From Silene conica (taxonomy: Eukaryota > Streptophyta > Magnoliopsida > Caryophyllales > Caryophyllaceae), in assembly GCA_029255685.2 (NCBI GenBank), contig CM055312.2, positions 57,734,702 to 57,798,701 of the forward strand: a stretch of 64,000 nt of DNA. The letters run 5' to 3'. The stretch's first letter is position 1; the number at the start of each line of letters is the position of its first letter. The notes beneath the pieces were generated by a model. It did not search any database and was not told where the DNA came from. It saw only the letters and a program-made list of their open reading frames with translations. The translations under genes were made by a program, and so were the position numbers. Positions 23,192 through 32,317 of the stretch are shown piece after piece.

Positions 23192-24719
23192 TGAAGAGTC
23201 TATTGACCTAGATATACTCAAGAAGGGGGGGAGGGGTTGAATTGAGTATGCCAACTTTTTCGTTTCTTCTTCGATGGTGGTTGTCGAGATGAAGTAATAG
23301 CAAGTAATGAGTAAGAGCAATAAAATAAAGGAGACACGATCTTTTGAAGTGGTTCAGTTTCACAAATCGAAACCTACGTCCACTATTCTCGATTAATAAA
23401 ATTAGTACCTTCTCCGGATTACAATTTTATCAACCCACTCGTGCGACTTTGATGTTAGTCACAACTCAATCTAGATACCGTTAAATATCTAGCTACGACA
23501 AGTACCGTGAAATACTTGCTTACAATGAGTACCGCTAAATACTCGAATCTATCTTAAGTAAGTAAGATAAACTTCTTAACAACTTCTTGTATAGATGATG
23601 TTTGAATGCTTGAAAATCTTCTTCTATGCTTGTAGTCTTGTATACGAAATTTGACAATGATTGCACGAATATCGAGACGCGTGAGAGACTACGTCCGTTT
23701 GTTCTTTCTCGATTTGCGTGAGGCTTCTTGTGTTTTTGTTAAGGTCTCTTAGGCGTGTGATGCTTGAATGCTTGTATACTAATTTTAGATCTAGGTTGAA
23801 TCCTAGATAGTTTAGAAATATTACTTTATCTAGAATACTAATTCTAGGTAATATTTAAACTTAATCTTATTTGGCTTAGGAAAGGATTCTAATAAAATAG
23901 TACTATATTAAGATGTAAGATAATATTTCTTCAATCCTTTTAGATTTAGGAAATATCTTATATCATTAAAATATAGAATCCTACTTTGAATCAATTCCTA
24001 ATTCTTGTCAATAATATAATAAATTATATTTTACCAAATCCTAGTCAATCTTAAAGTAAATTAAATAAACAAGTTTATTTATTTAATTAACCATAAAGAT
24101 AATATAAAACGTATAAGGATTCGCATAGGAAAACGAAAGGCATATCCCTCCATACACGATTCCCAATGCACGTCTTATAGGCACGTTTTTCGAGACATTG
24201 TTCTCAAGCACGTTTTCCTAGGAACTTGAATTTTGACAATAACGGTTAAAATAAAATCCTTAGTATTTTAGAATTAATATTTATCTCATAAGATAAATAT
24301 CTTAATTCTTGACAACTAAAGAATATTTCTATTTTAAAACCGTTTATAAGATTACTAAATTAATATATAATAATATATTAATAATCCGCAAAAATCTTCA
24401 CGCCTTGACTTATTTCACGCAAAACTCATTTCTTCAATAGTTATAAGAATGGCTTATAACTTAAGGATTCTTTATATTGAATAAAACTTGTGTCTTGTAA
24501 ATCATAACCATAAAAGAGACTTGACACTTATCATGAGCTTGATCTCTCTTCAATTCACCGAATGAATTATACTTTGTTAACCTACGATCTTTGCTCTATA
24601 ATTAACTGTACACTTAAACACACGATTACACGCATATGCATATAAAACACAATTATTTAAACTTGTCATTATTAAAACATAAAACAATATATTATAAATA
24701 TAGGATATATTACTCAACA
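23192..24719 (-). mobile_element. 5' LTR of C2
   Basis: Nearly identical to 13210-14738. As the 5' LTR it should hold the element's promoter. Confidence 0.92.
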
Positions 24720-25408
24720 GGGATCTTATAAATAAGTCCAATTTTATTGTCGACACATAATCAATGATTATGAATGAGCTCATGGACCGGAAGTCCATTT
24801 ATTCACCGGAAGTCATTTTAAGTTATGAATGTTGGGAAACAAAACTGTACAGTTTGCATTATCGAGTCATTATCATGTGCATTTCGAGATTTAGTTCATC
24901 ATTGCATTTAGTTTTAATATTTACATTGTTATTATTTGATAAATATTTAAAAAGGAGAAATGTTATCATATGAGATACTGTAACAAGGATAACGCCCTAT
25001 AGGAGCCTCTTATAAATGATCATCAAATGGCGATGATTTATTGAGTTTTGGGAACTCGTGATTATATATGAACCTCTGCGACACGATTGAAAGGTTATCG
25101 TGATTATTTCCAAAATGGAAAATTCAAACTCATACAGAGTTACTTCAAGGAAATTATTATTGTCTCAACTTGAAGTTTGAGCATATGAGAATAATAATTT
25201 AAATGACCTCCATGCTAAACATTTGAAATTAGTTTATGGTCCAAAAGTACCATAACAGTTGGAAAATATTATAGTCAAAATCTACAATGAGGATGTCAAA
25301 CAATAAATATATGGTTTAGCAAAGAAAATAGCTCAAAGGTATTGGATGATTTATTCAATAATTATCGCGTTGATTCTCCTTAATACAAGGAATTAAGGAA
25401 TGATGGCT

Positions 25409-25980
25409 ATACTCTTTTTCCCTTCGACTAGGTTTTTGTCCCAACGGGTTTTTCCTAGCAAGGTTTTTAACGAGGTAGCAATATAAGCGCATTATTACGC
25501 TATTGTCATGATCGTCATTATTGTTGGAGATGACAATTATTTTCGACATATAATGTTATGTCGTTTTTGTGGAGAAGTTAAATCATTATTGCGGAAGTAT
25601 TAATTGAAATGAAGATCCAAGATTTGTTATGAAATGATTATATCCAGAGTGTGAGTTATCAAAGAAATGTGATATCAAAACTGTAATGGATTTCTATTAA
25701 CCGGAGATTCAAGTCTATTAACTACAATGGGTGTTACTTCAACGATCGAGAAGTTATATCAAAGCATGGATCATTTCAAGATCTATCAAGTTATGTCATC
25801 ATCAGTGGGAGTAACACGCGCTGTAATCTTTCTCCTTAGTTATGGTTTTGTCCCACTGGGTTTTCCATGGAAAGGTTTTAACGAGGCAGTTTTGTTATGC
25901 GTGTTTGAAGATTAGTGTACTCTTTTCCTTTACTAGTGTTTTTCCCACGAGGTTTTTCTAGGAAGGTTTTTAACGAGGCA
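25409..25980 (+). repeat. Three copies of the Ale-type 3' motif
   Basis: Blocks at about 25409-25474, 25821-25888 and 25917-25980 share the order CTCTTTTTCCCTT, GTTTTTGTCCCA-CGGGTTTT, AAGGTTTTTAACGAGGCA. Such words are typical of the 3' non-coding end of Ale-like copia elements. The last copy is 22 bp from the polypurine tract. Confidence 0.75.
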
Positions 25981-26001
25981 TCTTCTTCAGTGATGGACAT
26001 C

Positions 26002-26011
26002 CAAGGGGGAG
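26002..26011 (+). promoter_or_regulatory. Polypurine tract of C1
   Basis: CAAGGGGGAG lies immediately before the right LTR start TGTTATGAAAT. Confidence 0.8.
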
Positions 26012-26196
26012 TGTTATGAAATATTATAATATAATATTATATGGATGTCCATATCTTAGAATATCCTAGAGTTATTATCTTATGGAATCTCTAGCTCATT
26101 GTATATCTATATATATCTCTCATAATGGAATGAGAACATACCTTTTGTCTCTCTTACTTTCTCTCTATAATTCTCTCATGTCTTTATTTCACAACA
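26012..26196 (+). mobile_element. 3' LTR of C1
   Basis: 185 bp, TGTTATGAAA to TTTCACAACA, followed by the duplicated target AAGAA. Confidence 0.85.
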
Positions 26197-26330
26197 AAGA
26201 AAACATTTAAAAAGCCGAGTGTGTTTGTTTAAGTCCGTTTTAGGTTAAAACCTTTTATAATCATTGTTTTATTCTATTCATATTCAAATTAATTGTAAAA
26301 GTGGTCTTAACTTAAGATGACTAAAATGTA

Positions 26331-26420
26331 TTCCCTTTGTCTCGATTATATCTTTACACTTTCTTTATTTTGTGAGAGAAAAATAAAGGAAGTGTAAATA
26401 TATCACTGGATCGGAGAGAG
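26331..26420. mobile_element. Stowaway-like MITE
   Basis: A 90-bp near-palindrome. The left arm TTCCCTTTGTCTCG... and the right arm ...GATCGGAGAGAG pair along about 40 bp, with the innermost TTTACACTT-CTTTATTTT matching almost perfectly. It is flanked by TA on both sides (26329-26330, 26421-26422), as expected for Stowaway/mariner-type MITEs. Confidence 0.7.
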
Positions 26421-26520
26421 TAGAAAATAAGGAAATACAAAGATAACAATGATTAACAACTCTCAATTCCACCTACCACAAGCTAAACAACATAGAGAAA
26501 AAACAAAATTTTAATAGGGT

Positions 26521-26574
26521 TACGAAAGGTCGTCGACGTTTTACGAAAAATCGTCGACGTTTTCTATAAAAAAA
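26521..26574 (+). promoter_or_regulatory. Candidate promoter: two 21-bp sites next to a TATA box
   Basis: Two adjacent 21-bp units (26521-26541 and 26542-26562; TACGAAAGGTCGTCGACG and its near-copy) each contain the palindrome CGTCGACG and match at 19 of 21 positions. Two bases later is TATAAAAAAA (26565-26574), about 130 bp upstream of the ATG at 26701, with a pyrimidine-rich then CAA-rich leader between. Inferred promoter of the FAR1/MULE-type gene. Confidence 0.5.
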
Positions 26575-26700
26575 GACATTCCTTGCCCTTTACTCTCTCT
26601 TTCTACAATATATTCTCTGAAACAAAAACAACAAAAACAACAAAACCCAAAAAAACGGTATTAACATCGAACAACAACATCAAACAACGACAACGATTCA

Positions 26701-27850
26701 ATGTCAAACAACGATAACGATTCATCGGTAAGTAACTAAAATCTAATTTTTTTTTGATTTACATGTTTAAGCCCTTTAGTTGAAATTAGGTTGAATTATA
26801 CGTAGAAGCCACTGAATACGACAAATTAAACTCAATCGAAATTCTGCATTAGACATGAAAACTGGCCGTCCTCGCGTGGTATGGACGAGAAAACTGGCCG
26901 TCCAAGCATGGTGAGGACGTGAATAGTACACGTCCAAACCATGCAGGGACGTGTACAATTCACGTCTGAGCATGAGATGGACGTGTACTATTCACGTCCT
27001 CACCATGCTTGGATGTGTATCTTGGCCGTCCTTGCATGGTTTGGACGTGATATGTAGCCGTCCTCACAATGCTAGGATGTGAATAGTACACGTCCCTCTA
27101 TGGCTTGGATGTGTACTATTCACGTCCATACGAGGTGAGGACGGCCATTTTTCAAGTCCTTATTTTTCCGTCATTTAACTTAGTTTTTAACATAAATTAA
27201 GTTGTTATTAATATTTTTTAATTTAATCATTACCAATTTTGCGTATTAACAGGATTCGTTTGAGGAGTTTGGTGGAAATGAGGTTAATTACAACCGCCTA
27301 TTTGAGACGGATTCATCTTTTGATTGTCGGGATGAGGCGCTTGACTGGGCTCAAAAAATAGCTATCGATAATGGTTTTGCCTTAGTAAAGGCAACAAATG
27401 GAGCCAAAAATCACAGACAACCGTAGTTGCTCGGGTCGTATTTCCGTTGTTCAAGGTACGGCCGAACCAGAAAGAAGATCGATCCTGAAAAACCGGAAAA
27501 TTCTAGTAAGAGAGGGTCGGCTAAGTGCGGATGTTTGTTTAGGATTCGAGCCGTGCAGGAGTACGCCCATGTTATAGATGGGAAGCCACGATTGTTTGGT
27601 ACATTCTTACTTCGAGTAACGGGGGATGTCACAACCACGAAGTAGCGACGTATAAAGATGGGGATAGACATTTTGCCGGCTTGGATGCCGAAGAGAAAGA
27701 ATTCGTGAGGCAACAAGTCCGGGCATCGATTCCGCCGAGGGATATCAAGAACAATCTTCATCAAAGAACCCCGGATAAACCCCAACAATGTTCAACAATA
27801 TATCTTTCAATTTATGGCTATAATAGGAAAAAAAACAAATTTTGTAAATA
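26701..27850 (+). pseudogene. FAR1/MULE-transposase-type gene fragment, two exons
   Basis: Exon 1 (26701-26727) encodes MSNNDNDSS and ends at a GTAAG donor. Exon 2 starts at 27253 after an AACAG acceptor and joins in frame to give DSFEEFGG. The product resembles the FAR1 DNA-binding region found in FAR1-related and MULE-derived proteins: FDCRDEALDWAQKIAIDNGF, a CGCLFRIRA segment, then HNHEVATYKDG and LDAEEKEFVRQQV. Lesions: an in-frame TAG at 27427 and a frameshift near 27620, after which GCHNHE continues in another frame. Homology fades by about 27830, before any MULE catalytic domain, so this is a truncated fragment. Confidence 0.65.
26857..27148 (+). repeat. 32-bp intronic minisatellite of quasi-palindromes
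   Basis: Units start exactly every 32 bp at 26883, 26915, 26947, 26979, 27011, 27043, 27075, 27107 and 27139, with a partial unit before. Most carry GGACGTG-7 nt-CACGTCC, a 7-bp inverted repeat, followed by about 11 bp of CCATGC-rich linker. The register never slips although units differ in sequence. The array sits inside the 525-bp intron of the FAR1/MULE-type fragment. Confidence 0.9.
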
Positions 27851-28517
27851 TTGAGAGTCAAACTCTAGTCTCTATCATAATTGTAAATCTGATATCGTAG
27901 CACACAACTACTTATATATTTTTTTATCGTTAAAACAATTCGGGTTGAAGCCCAAGAATCTAGGTCATTATGTAGGTTTGTATTTTCTTTTTGTCAGATT
28001 TGTCACAAACTATATAAAAACCAAAAGCAATGGCGGGTAAGACACCAAATAAATCATTAAGTGATTTTTGGTTCTGACACGAAAAAAAAAGGACATGAAT
28101 GAGAAAAGGGAAATATAGGGAAAAGGGAAAGGGTTTACTTTTAACACCCTGAACCGATTTGGTTTGCAATAGGGTAATAGAATAAGAAATAAAACTAAAG
28201 TTCAATAACCTTCACCACCATCCCCCGATTAAAGAACCTAGTGGCACCCCTACAAACCTTACCAACACTCTCACGAATACCCTTGCATTTGCGTTATCCC
28301 CTCATCGTGTCCCCATCATCGGGCCCCATATAGCAAATTGTGTCCTTTACGTTGTCTAAGAGCTTAAATGCAAGTATTATGAGGAATAATTGAGGAGTGG
28401 CACGACTCAAGTTGATCCCCACGAGCCAAGAAGCAGCAAGCTAGAGTGGAGAAAGAGACTTCTAGTGGCTGACTCATAAAGTTCTGCTTAGATCGTACTG
28501 AAGAGTTCAGAACGATA
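27851..28517. other. Unassigned spacer
   Basis: 667 bp between the FAR1/MULE fragment and the CACTA end. I see no coding frame of quality, repeat or RNA gene. Confidence 0.5.
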
Positions 28518-28559
28518 TACTACAAGAATACAGAAAACAGACGATTGATTTTGGCTACT

Positions 28560-28870
28560 ACTTTCAGTCGCCAAATACAAATTGGCGACTGAAAACAGTC
28601 GCCAAAATGTAGTCGCAGAGCTTAGTCGCCAAAAAAAATGGGTGACTAATTTCAGTCTCCGAATTTGGCGACTGAACTTTCTGTCGCCAATACTAGGATT
28701 TGGCGACTGTTAGGGTAATCGCAAAATTGGCGACTGATCAGGGTGTAGTCGCCAAATTGGCGACTATGAATGGGGGCAGCAGGGGTTTATGTTTCAGCCA
28801 TTCTGTTTTGGCGACTGTAATCAGTCGCCATTTACATCATTTCAGTTGCCAAAGTTGCTGGGCATTTCAT
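28560..28870. repeat. CACTA subterminal repeats
   Basis: About fifteen copies of TTGGCGACTGA or its reverse complement TCAGTCGCCAA in both orientations, with some degenerate ones. Such blocks are binding sites for the accessory transposase protein in CACTA elements. Confidence 0.8.
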
Positions 28871-29089
28871 GGTGAATTTCTGTTTTGATCTTGCCGATTC
28901 TCCGTTTTAATCACGCCAATTCTCAATGACACCCTGCAAACAGAAAATAACCACCAATTTGGCGAACAACACCATTTGAAACAACCATTTATCATTTATT
29001 CGAAAATGAGAAACATTATCCAACTACAACGACTAAGCTAAAGCAAACTAAAAATTATCCAACTATAAGGCTCGATACTAATACATGGA

Positions 29090-30678
29090 GACTAAACTAA
29101 GTAAACTGCAAATCCCATACTGGCTCCATTACCACCACCCTTCCATGTGGATCGTTAGGGTCATTACGTGGCTGTGGACCGGGGTTGCATTGGGCGAAGT
29201 AGGTTTCCATGGCCTTCAAGCGCTCTTTCATCAATCGAAACTCTTCGTCTTTTTCTATTCGCCCTTCTTTCATCATCAAGTTGAGTCTGTAGTTGACTCA
29301 CAAGAGCGGGCTCAGAAGTTTGTCGCGGCTCATATGATGATCTTCTTGCCGGTTCTTTGAAAAAGACACCATGAGCCTTTCCGGTGCCATAAACATTCCC
29401 CTTCTTGTATCCCTTCACCAAATCAAACCAAATCTCATTATCTGGTTTCTCGGGATGTGCCTCTTTCTCAGCCTCGTATGCTTTCTACATTAGTTAACAA
29501 AAAACTCTTATTAATTAACAAAAGACTATTATCATTAGTTAACAAAACTATCATTAGTTAACAAAACTATCATAAGTTAACAAAAAATCATCCTACATAT
29601 AAGGCTTTGTCTTTTGGCTTAATCCAAGTTCTTGCATTTTTGTTGTTGACCCTGGAATGTGTGTCACAGAATAGTTCCGGGGCCATCAAAAGAGCATCAG
29701 CTGGGTTCTTCTCTTCTTCTACACAAACAAAATTCAATGAATATAAATGACATTATTACCAATATTCAAATAAACTAAATAAATAAGTATTACTATACAT
29801 ATATGAAAACTTACACCAAAAAGTAGTTCCAAAAAAGTCCGTGAACCTGCGTTATGGGTAGGCTCGGACATTCCATCCTTCTTCCCTCCCCTTTTATTCT
29901 TCGCTTTATGCGCCGATTTAGCTTGAAACTCAGGGGACGCCTCATAAGACCCTCAAACGCCTCACCTACAATGATAATGTTATTATTAGTAAGATGTTCA
30001 TCATTTATATATTCAATACAAGTGACAAAGCTAATTCTATAGATATACCTTGAAGATGTGGGGTCTTTCCCCTTTTAGCCATCTTATAGATAATATCTTT
30101 GTATCTAGAGGCACCAACATTGTGGTACCTCTAACGGACAATAACCTCTATTTTAGGCGCCCAAGAAAAATTTTGCTACAAAAAAATAACATTAAGTATT
30201 AGTTAAAAACCAACAGTTAATAAGTATTATACTAAATTAAGTAATTAATAAAACAATTTTGATTACCCGAAAGTTATTAAACCATGCTTCTTTTTTAGCT
30301 TCACTAGCTTCAGTCCATTTAATTGGCACAGGACCTAACAAAGTCTGCTTCGTACTATTAGTTACTCCTCGAACAGCGGTCTGATGTGTAAACCTGAAAC
30401 ATAAATTGTAACTTAAAACTAGGCATTTATTACTAATAAAATGAATAATTACAATATAATAAAAAGTATAATAACACTTACCAAAATCTCGCTGGATCAA
30501 GTATCTTCTTGCTGTCCTGTGTGTACTGAATCTGTACACGCGGGTCCTGTGGTATCTGCTCCTCCGCCTCGTCAGACTCGCTCAGTACCAGATCCTCCTC
30601 CTCCTGCACGAACGACTGACTATGATGACCACTGTGACCGCCTCGTTGTCTTCCTCTACCACCTCGACCTTCTGCCAT
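29090..30678 (-). pseudogene. TNP1-like second gene of the CACTA element (Transposase_24 type), multi-exon
   Basis: Starts MAEGRGGRGRQRGG at 30678. Exon junctions supported by GT/AG and frame: TTTTG/gtaagt at about 30481 joins to an exon at about 30394 (WFTHQTAVRGV, IKWTEASEAKKEAWFNNFR). Further exons encode NFSWAPKIEVIVR-stop-RYHNVGASRYKD, SPEFQAKSAHKAKNKRGG, MAPELFCDTHSRVNNKN and VKGYKKGNVYGTGKAHGVFF, which fit plant Ptta/En/Spm transposase proteins (PF03004). The TAG before RYHNV replaces an expected W, and a frameshift lies near 29940. A coiled-coil tail ends near 29097. Confidence 0.75.
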
Positions 30679-30779
30679 CTACAATCACATAAATGAAGTT
30701 ATTAATACGTAATAAAATAAATGTTTAATACAAATATGAACAATAACATGACAAAATCGCACTACTATAGCAAATTAAT

Positions 30780-32317
30780 CATCATCTTCATCATCTTCTT
30801 GATCAACATCATCCTCATCCTCATCCTCATCCTCATCCTAATCCTCAACATCATCATCATCCTCATCATCATCATCATCATCATCATCAACAACCTCAAC
30901 CTTAACATCATCAACATCAACAACTCTCACTTCATCTACTTCCTCCCATCCTTCTTCCAACTCATTATTAGTCTCAACATCCTCCTCCTCTTCAAACTCT
31001 TCAAACTGTTCATTCTCATTTTGGTCAATGATTAAGTCTGTTGGAGACAAAATTATCCCATTTGATACTATTTATTTTTGAAAAAAGGTGGTAACAATTA
31101 GTGATCGTGCCTTTGTCTTAATGACTGCCCACTATGCCTTACTATTTCTATCATTTGTCGTGCTTGGATAGGAAGCGAAATACACTTGTTGAGCCTGATG
31201 TGAAAGTATAAATGGATCATACTTAGAATATGTTCGGGTACGATTCAGTTCCACAAGTTTGTTACATTCATTTACTCTCATTCCAGCCGGGGAATTATCC
31301 TTCCATTCAATCTTGAACAAGGTAGTTTTATAAGCACGGTCACGACTAGTATAAGAGATCTCAAAAATGTCCTCTATAATACCATAATACTCATGGTCAT
31401 CAATAAAAGAAATAGTAATACCATAATTGCATCTAGCCTTACCTTTACCGTGGTCGAATGTGTGGAAATTAAATCCATTAACTGAATATCGGTTCCACGT
31501 CTTAAACAGTCGTGAAGGACCGAAGGCCAAATTCCTTATCAAATCATCTTGGATATTGAACTCAATGATATAGTTCTGAAACCATTTTGGATATTTCTCT
31601 TCATGTTTGTCCCAAACATCATCCTTACTCACACTAGGATGTTCTTTAATGAAATCAGGCACGGATTTTGCTTCATAAGACTCTAAGATCTCACAATTTG
31701 ATAGAATATGTAAGTGAGCACGATTGTATTCTTTGTCGTCCAAATATCTCGTTCCACCTTTTGATAAACAACCTTCATCATCTTGAGTTTGAAAAAACTC
31801 GGGTAAACTTGAATCAACTTTATCTTCTTTATTAACGTTCAAGTTTCTTGTTTTGGTTTCTATATGTTTTTCAAAGTAGAGGGAACAAAAATTTGCAATC
31901 TCTTCCGTTAAATAGGCATTACATAATAGAACCTTCTACCTTAGCTTTGTTACCAATCTTTTTCTTCACATGATGAAGACACCTACACATTTATTAGATC
32001 AATGTTTAATAATATAGATTAGTAATTTAATATTCTAAAAATAGTTAGGAATCTTACTATTATTACCTTTCAAATGGATACATCCATCTATATTGAACGG
32101 GTCCTCCAACTTTGGCTTCGTAGGGAAAATGGATAGGTAAATGCTCCATAGAGTTGAAAAATGAAGGGGGAAAGATCATCTCAAGCTTACATAGTATTTG
32201 TGACACTTGATCTTCAAGACGAATCATGTCATCAACACATATTGCGGAGGAACATAAATCTCGGAAAAATTGACAAATCTCAACAATTGCATTCCACACG
32301 GTAGTTGGGAGGATATG
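30780..32317 (-). pseudogene. TNP2-type CACTA transposase, C-terminal part
   Basis: From the T1 junction leftward: a DUF4218-like segment (MWNAIVEICQFFRDLCS, FPPSFFNSMEHLPIHFPYEA, YRWMYPFER; 32299-32063). After an intron and a one-base frameshift near 31940 follows NAYLTEEIANFCSLYF and a DUF4216-like segment (GFNFHTFDHGKGKARCNYG, YYGIIEDIFEISY; 31842-31132). A separate very acidic D/E-rich tail is encoded at about 31050-30780. The catalytic N-terminal part is missing because T1 inserted at 32318. Not functional as it stands. Confidence 0.8.

Larger units (their letters stand above)
13210..24719 (-). mobile_element. Sirevirus-like Ty1/copia element C2, complete, recent
   Basis: 11.5 kb, flanked by the duplication GGGAT (13205-13209, 24720-24724). 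LTRs of 1529 and 1528 bp differ visibly only in a G-run and one A/G site. On the minus strand the order is LTR, initiator-Met primer site, gag, protease-integrase-RT-RNase H, an extra ORF, polypurine tract, LTR. The long gag with a second zinc knuckle, the GPKYAWVPK junction and the WYLDSGCSRHMT protease start are typical of the SIRE/Sirevirus lineage. Several coding lesions are present (see the ORF entries), so this copy is probably not autonomous. Confidence 0.92.
9156..26196 (+). mobile_element. Ale-like Ty1/copia element C1, decayed, split by Sirevirus insertion
   Basis: Two 185-bp LTRs (9156-9340, 26012-26196) differ at about seven positions by eye and are flanked by the direct repeat AAGAA (9151-9155, 26197-26201). 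After the left LTR comes CGTTATCAGCACGAG, and before the right LTR CCAAGGGGGAG, both typical of Ale/Retrofit copia elements. Interior (9341-13204 plus 24725-26011, about 5.2 kb) has no long open frame. A YVDD reverse transcriptase core survives at 11875-11886, and near 12470-12520 a frame reads IQHI-stop-NPTALY, resembling the RNase H region. Much of 10084-11280 is occupied by repeats and a stem-loop array instead of recognisable gag or integrase. Confidence 0.85.
28518..32317 (-). mobile_element. CACTA (En/Spm) element, 5' part cut by T1 insertion
   Basis: The left end TACTACAAGAATAC resembles the CACTACAAGAAAA terminal repeat. It is followed by a subterminal block of inverted GGCGACT/AGTCGCC words (28560-28870). 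The minus strand then carries a Transposase_24-type gene (29090-30678) and the C-terminal part of a TNP2-type transposase (30780-32317). The TNP2 frame runs to the LTR of T1 at 32318, so the 5' end of the element is disrupted there. Confidence 0.8.

Noticed and set aside
26857-27148. CRISPR-like regular array
   Set aside because: Units are contiguous 32-bp repeats without unique spacers, within a plant intron.
30721-31050. Plus-strand Ile/Leu-rich frame suggesting a membrane protein
   Set aside because: It is the antisense of the acidic D/E-rich tail of the CACTA TNP2 gene.
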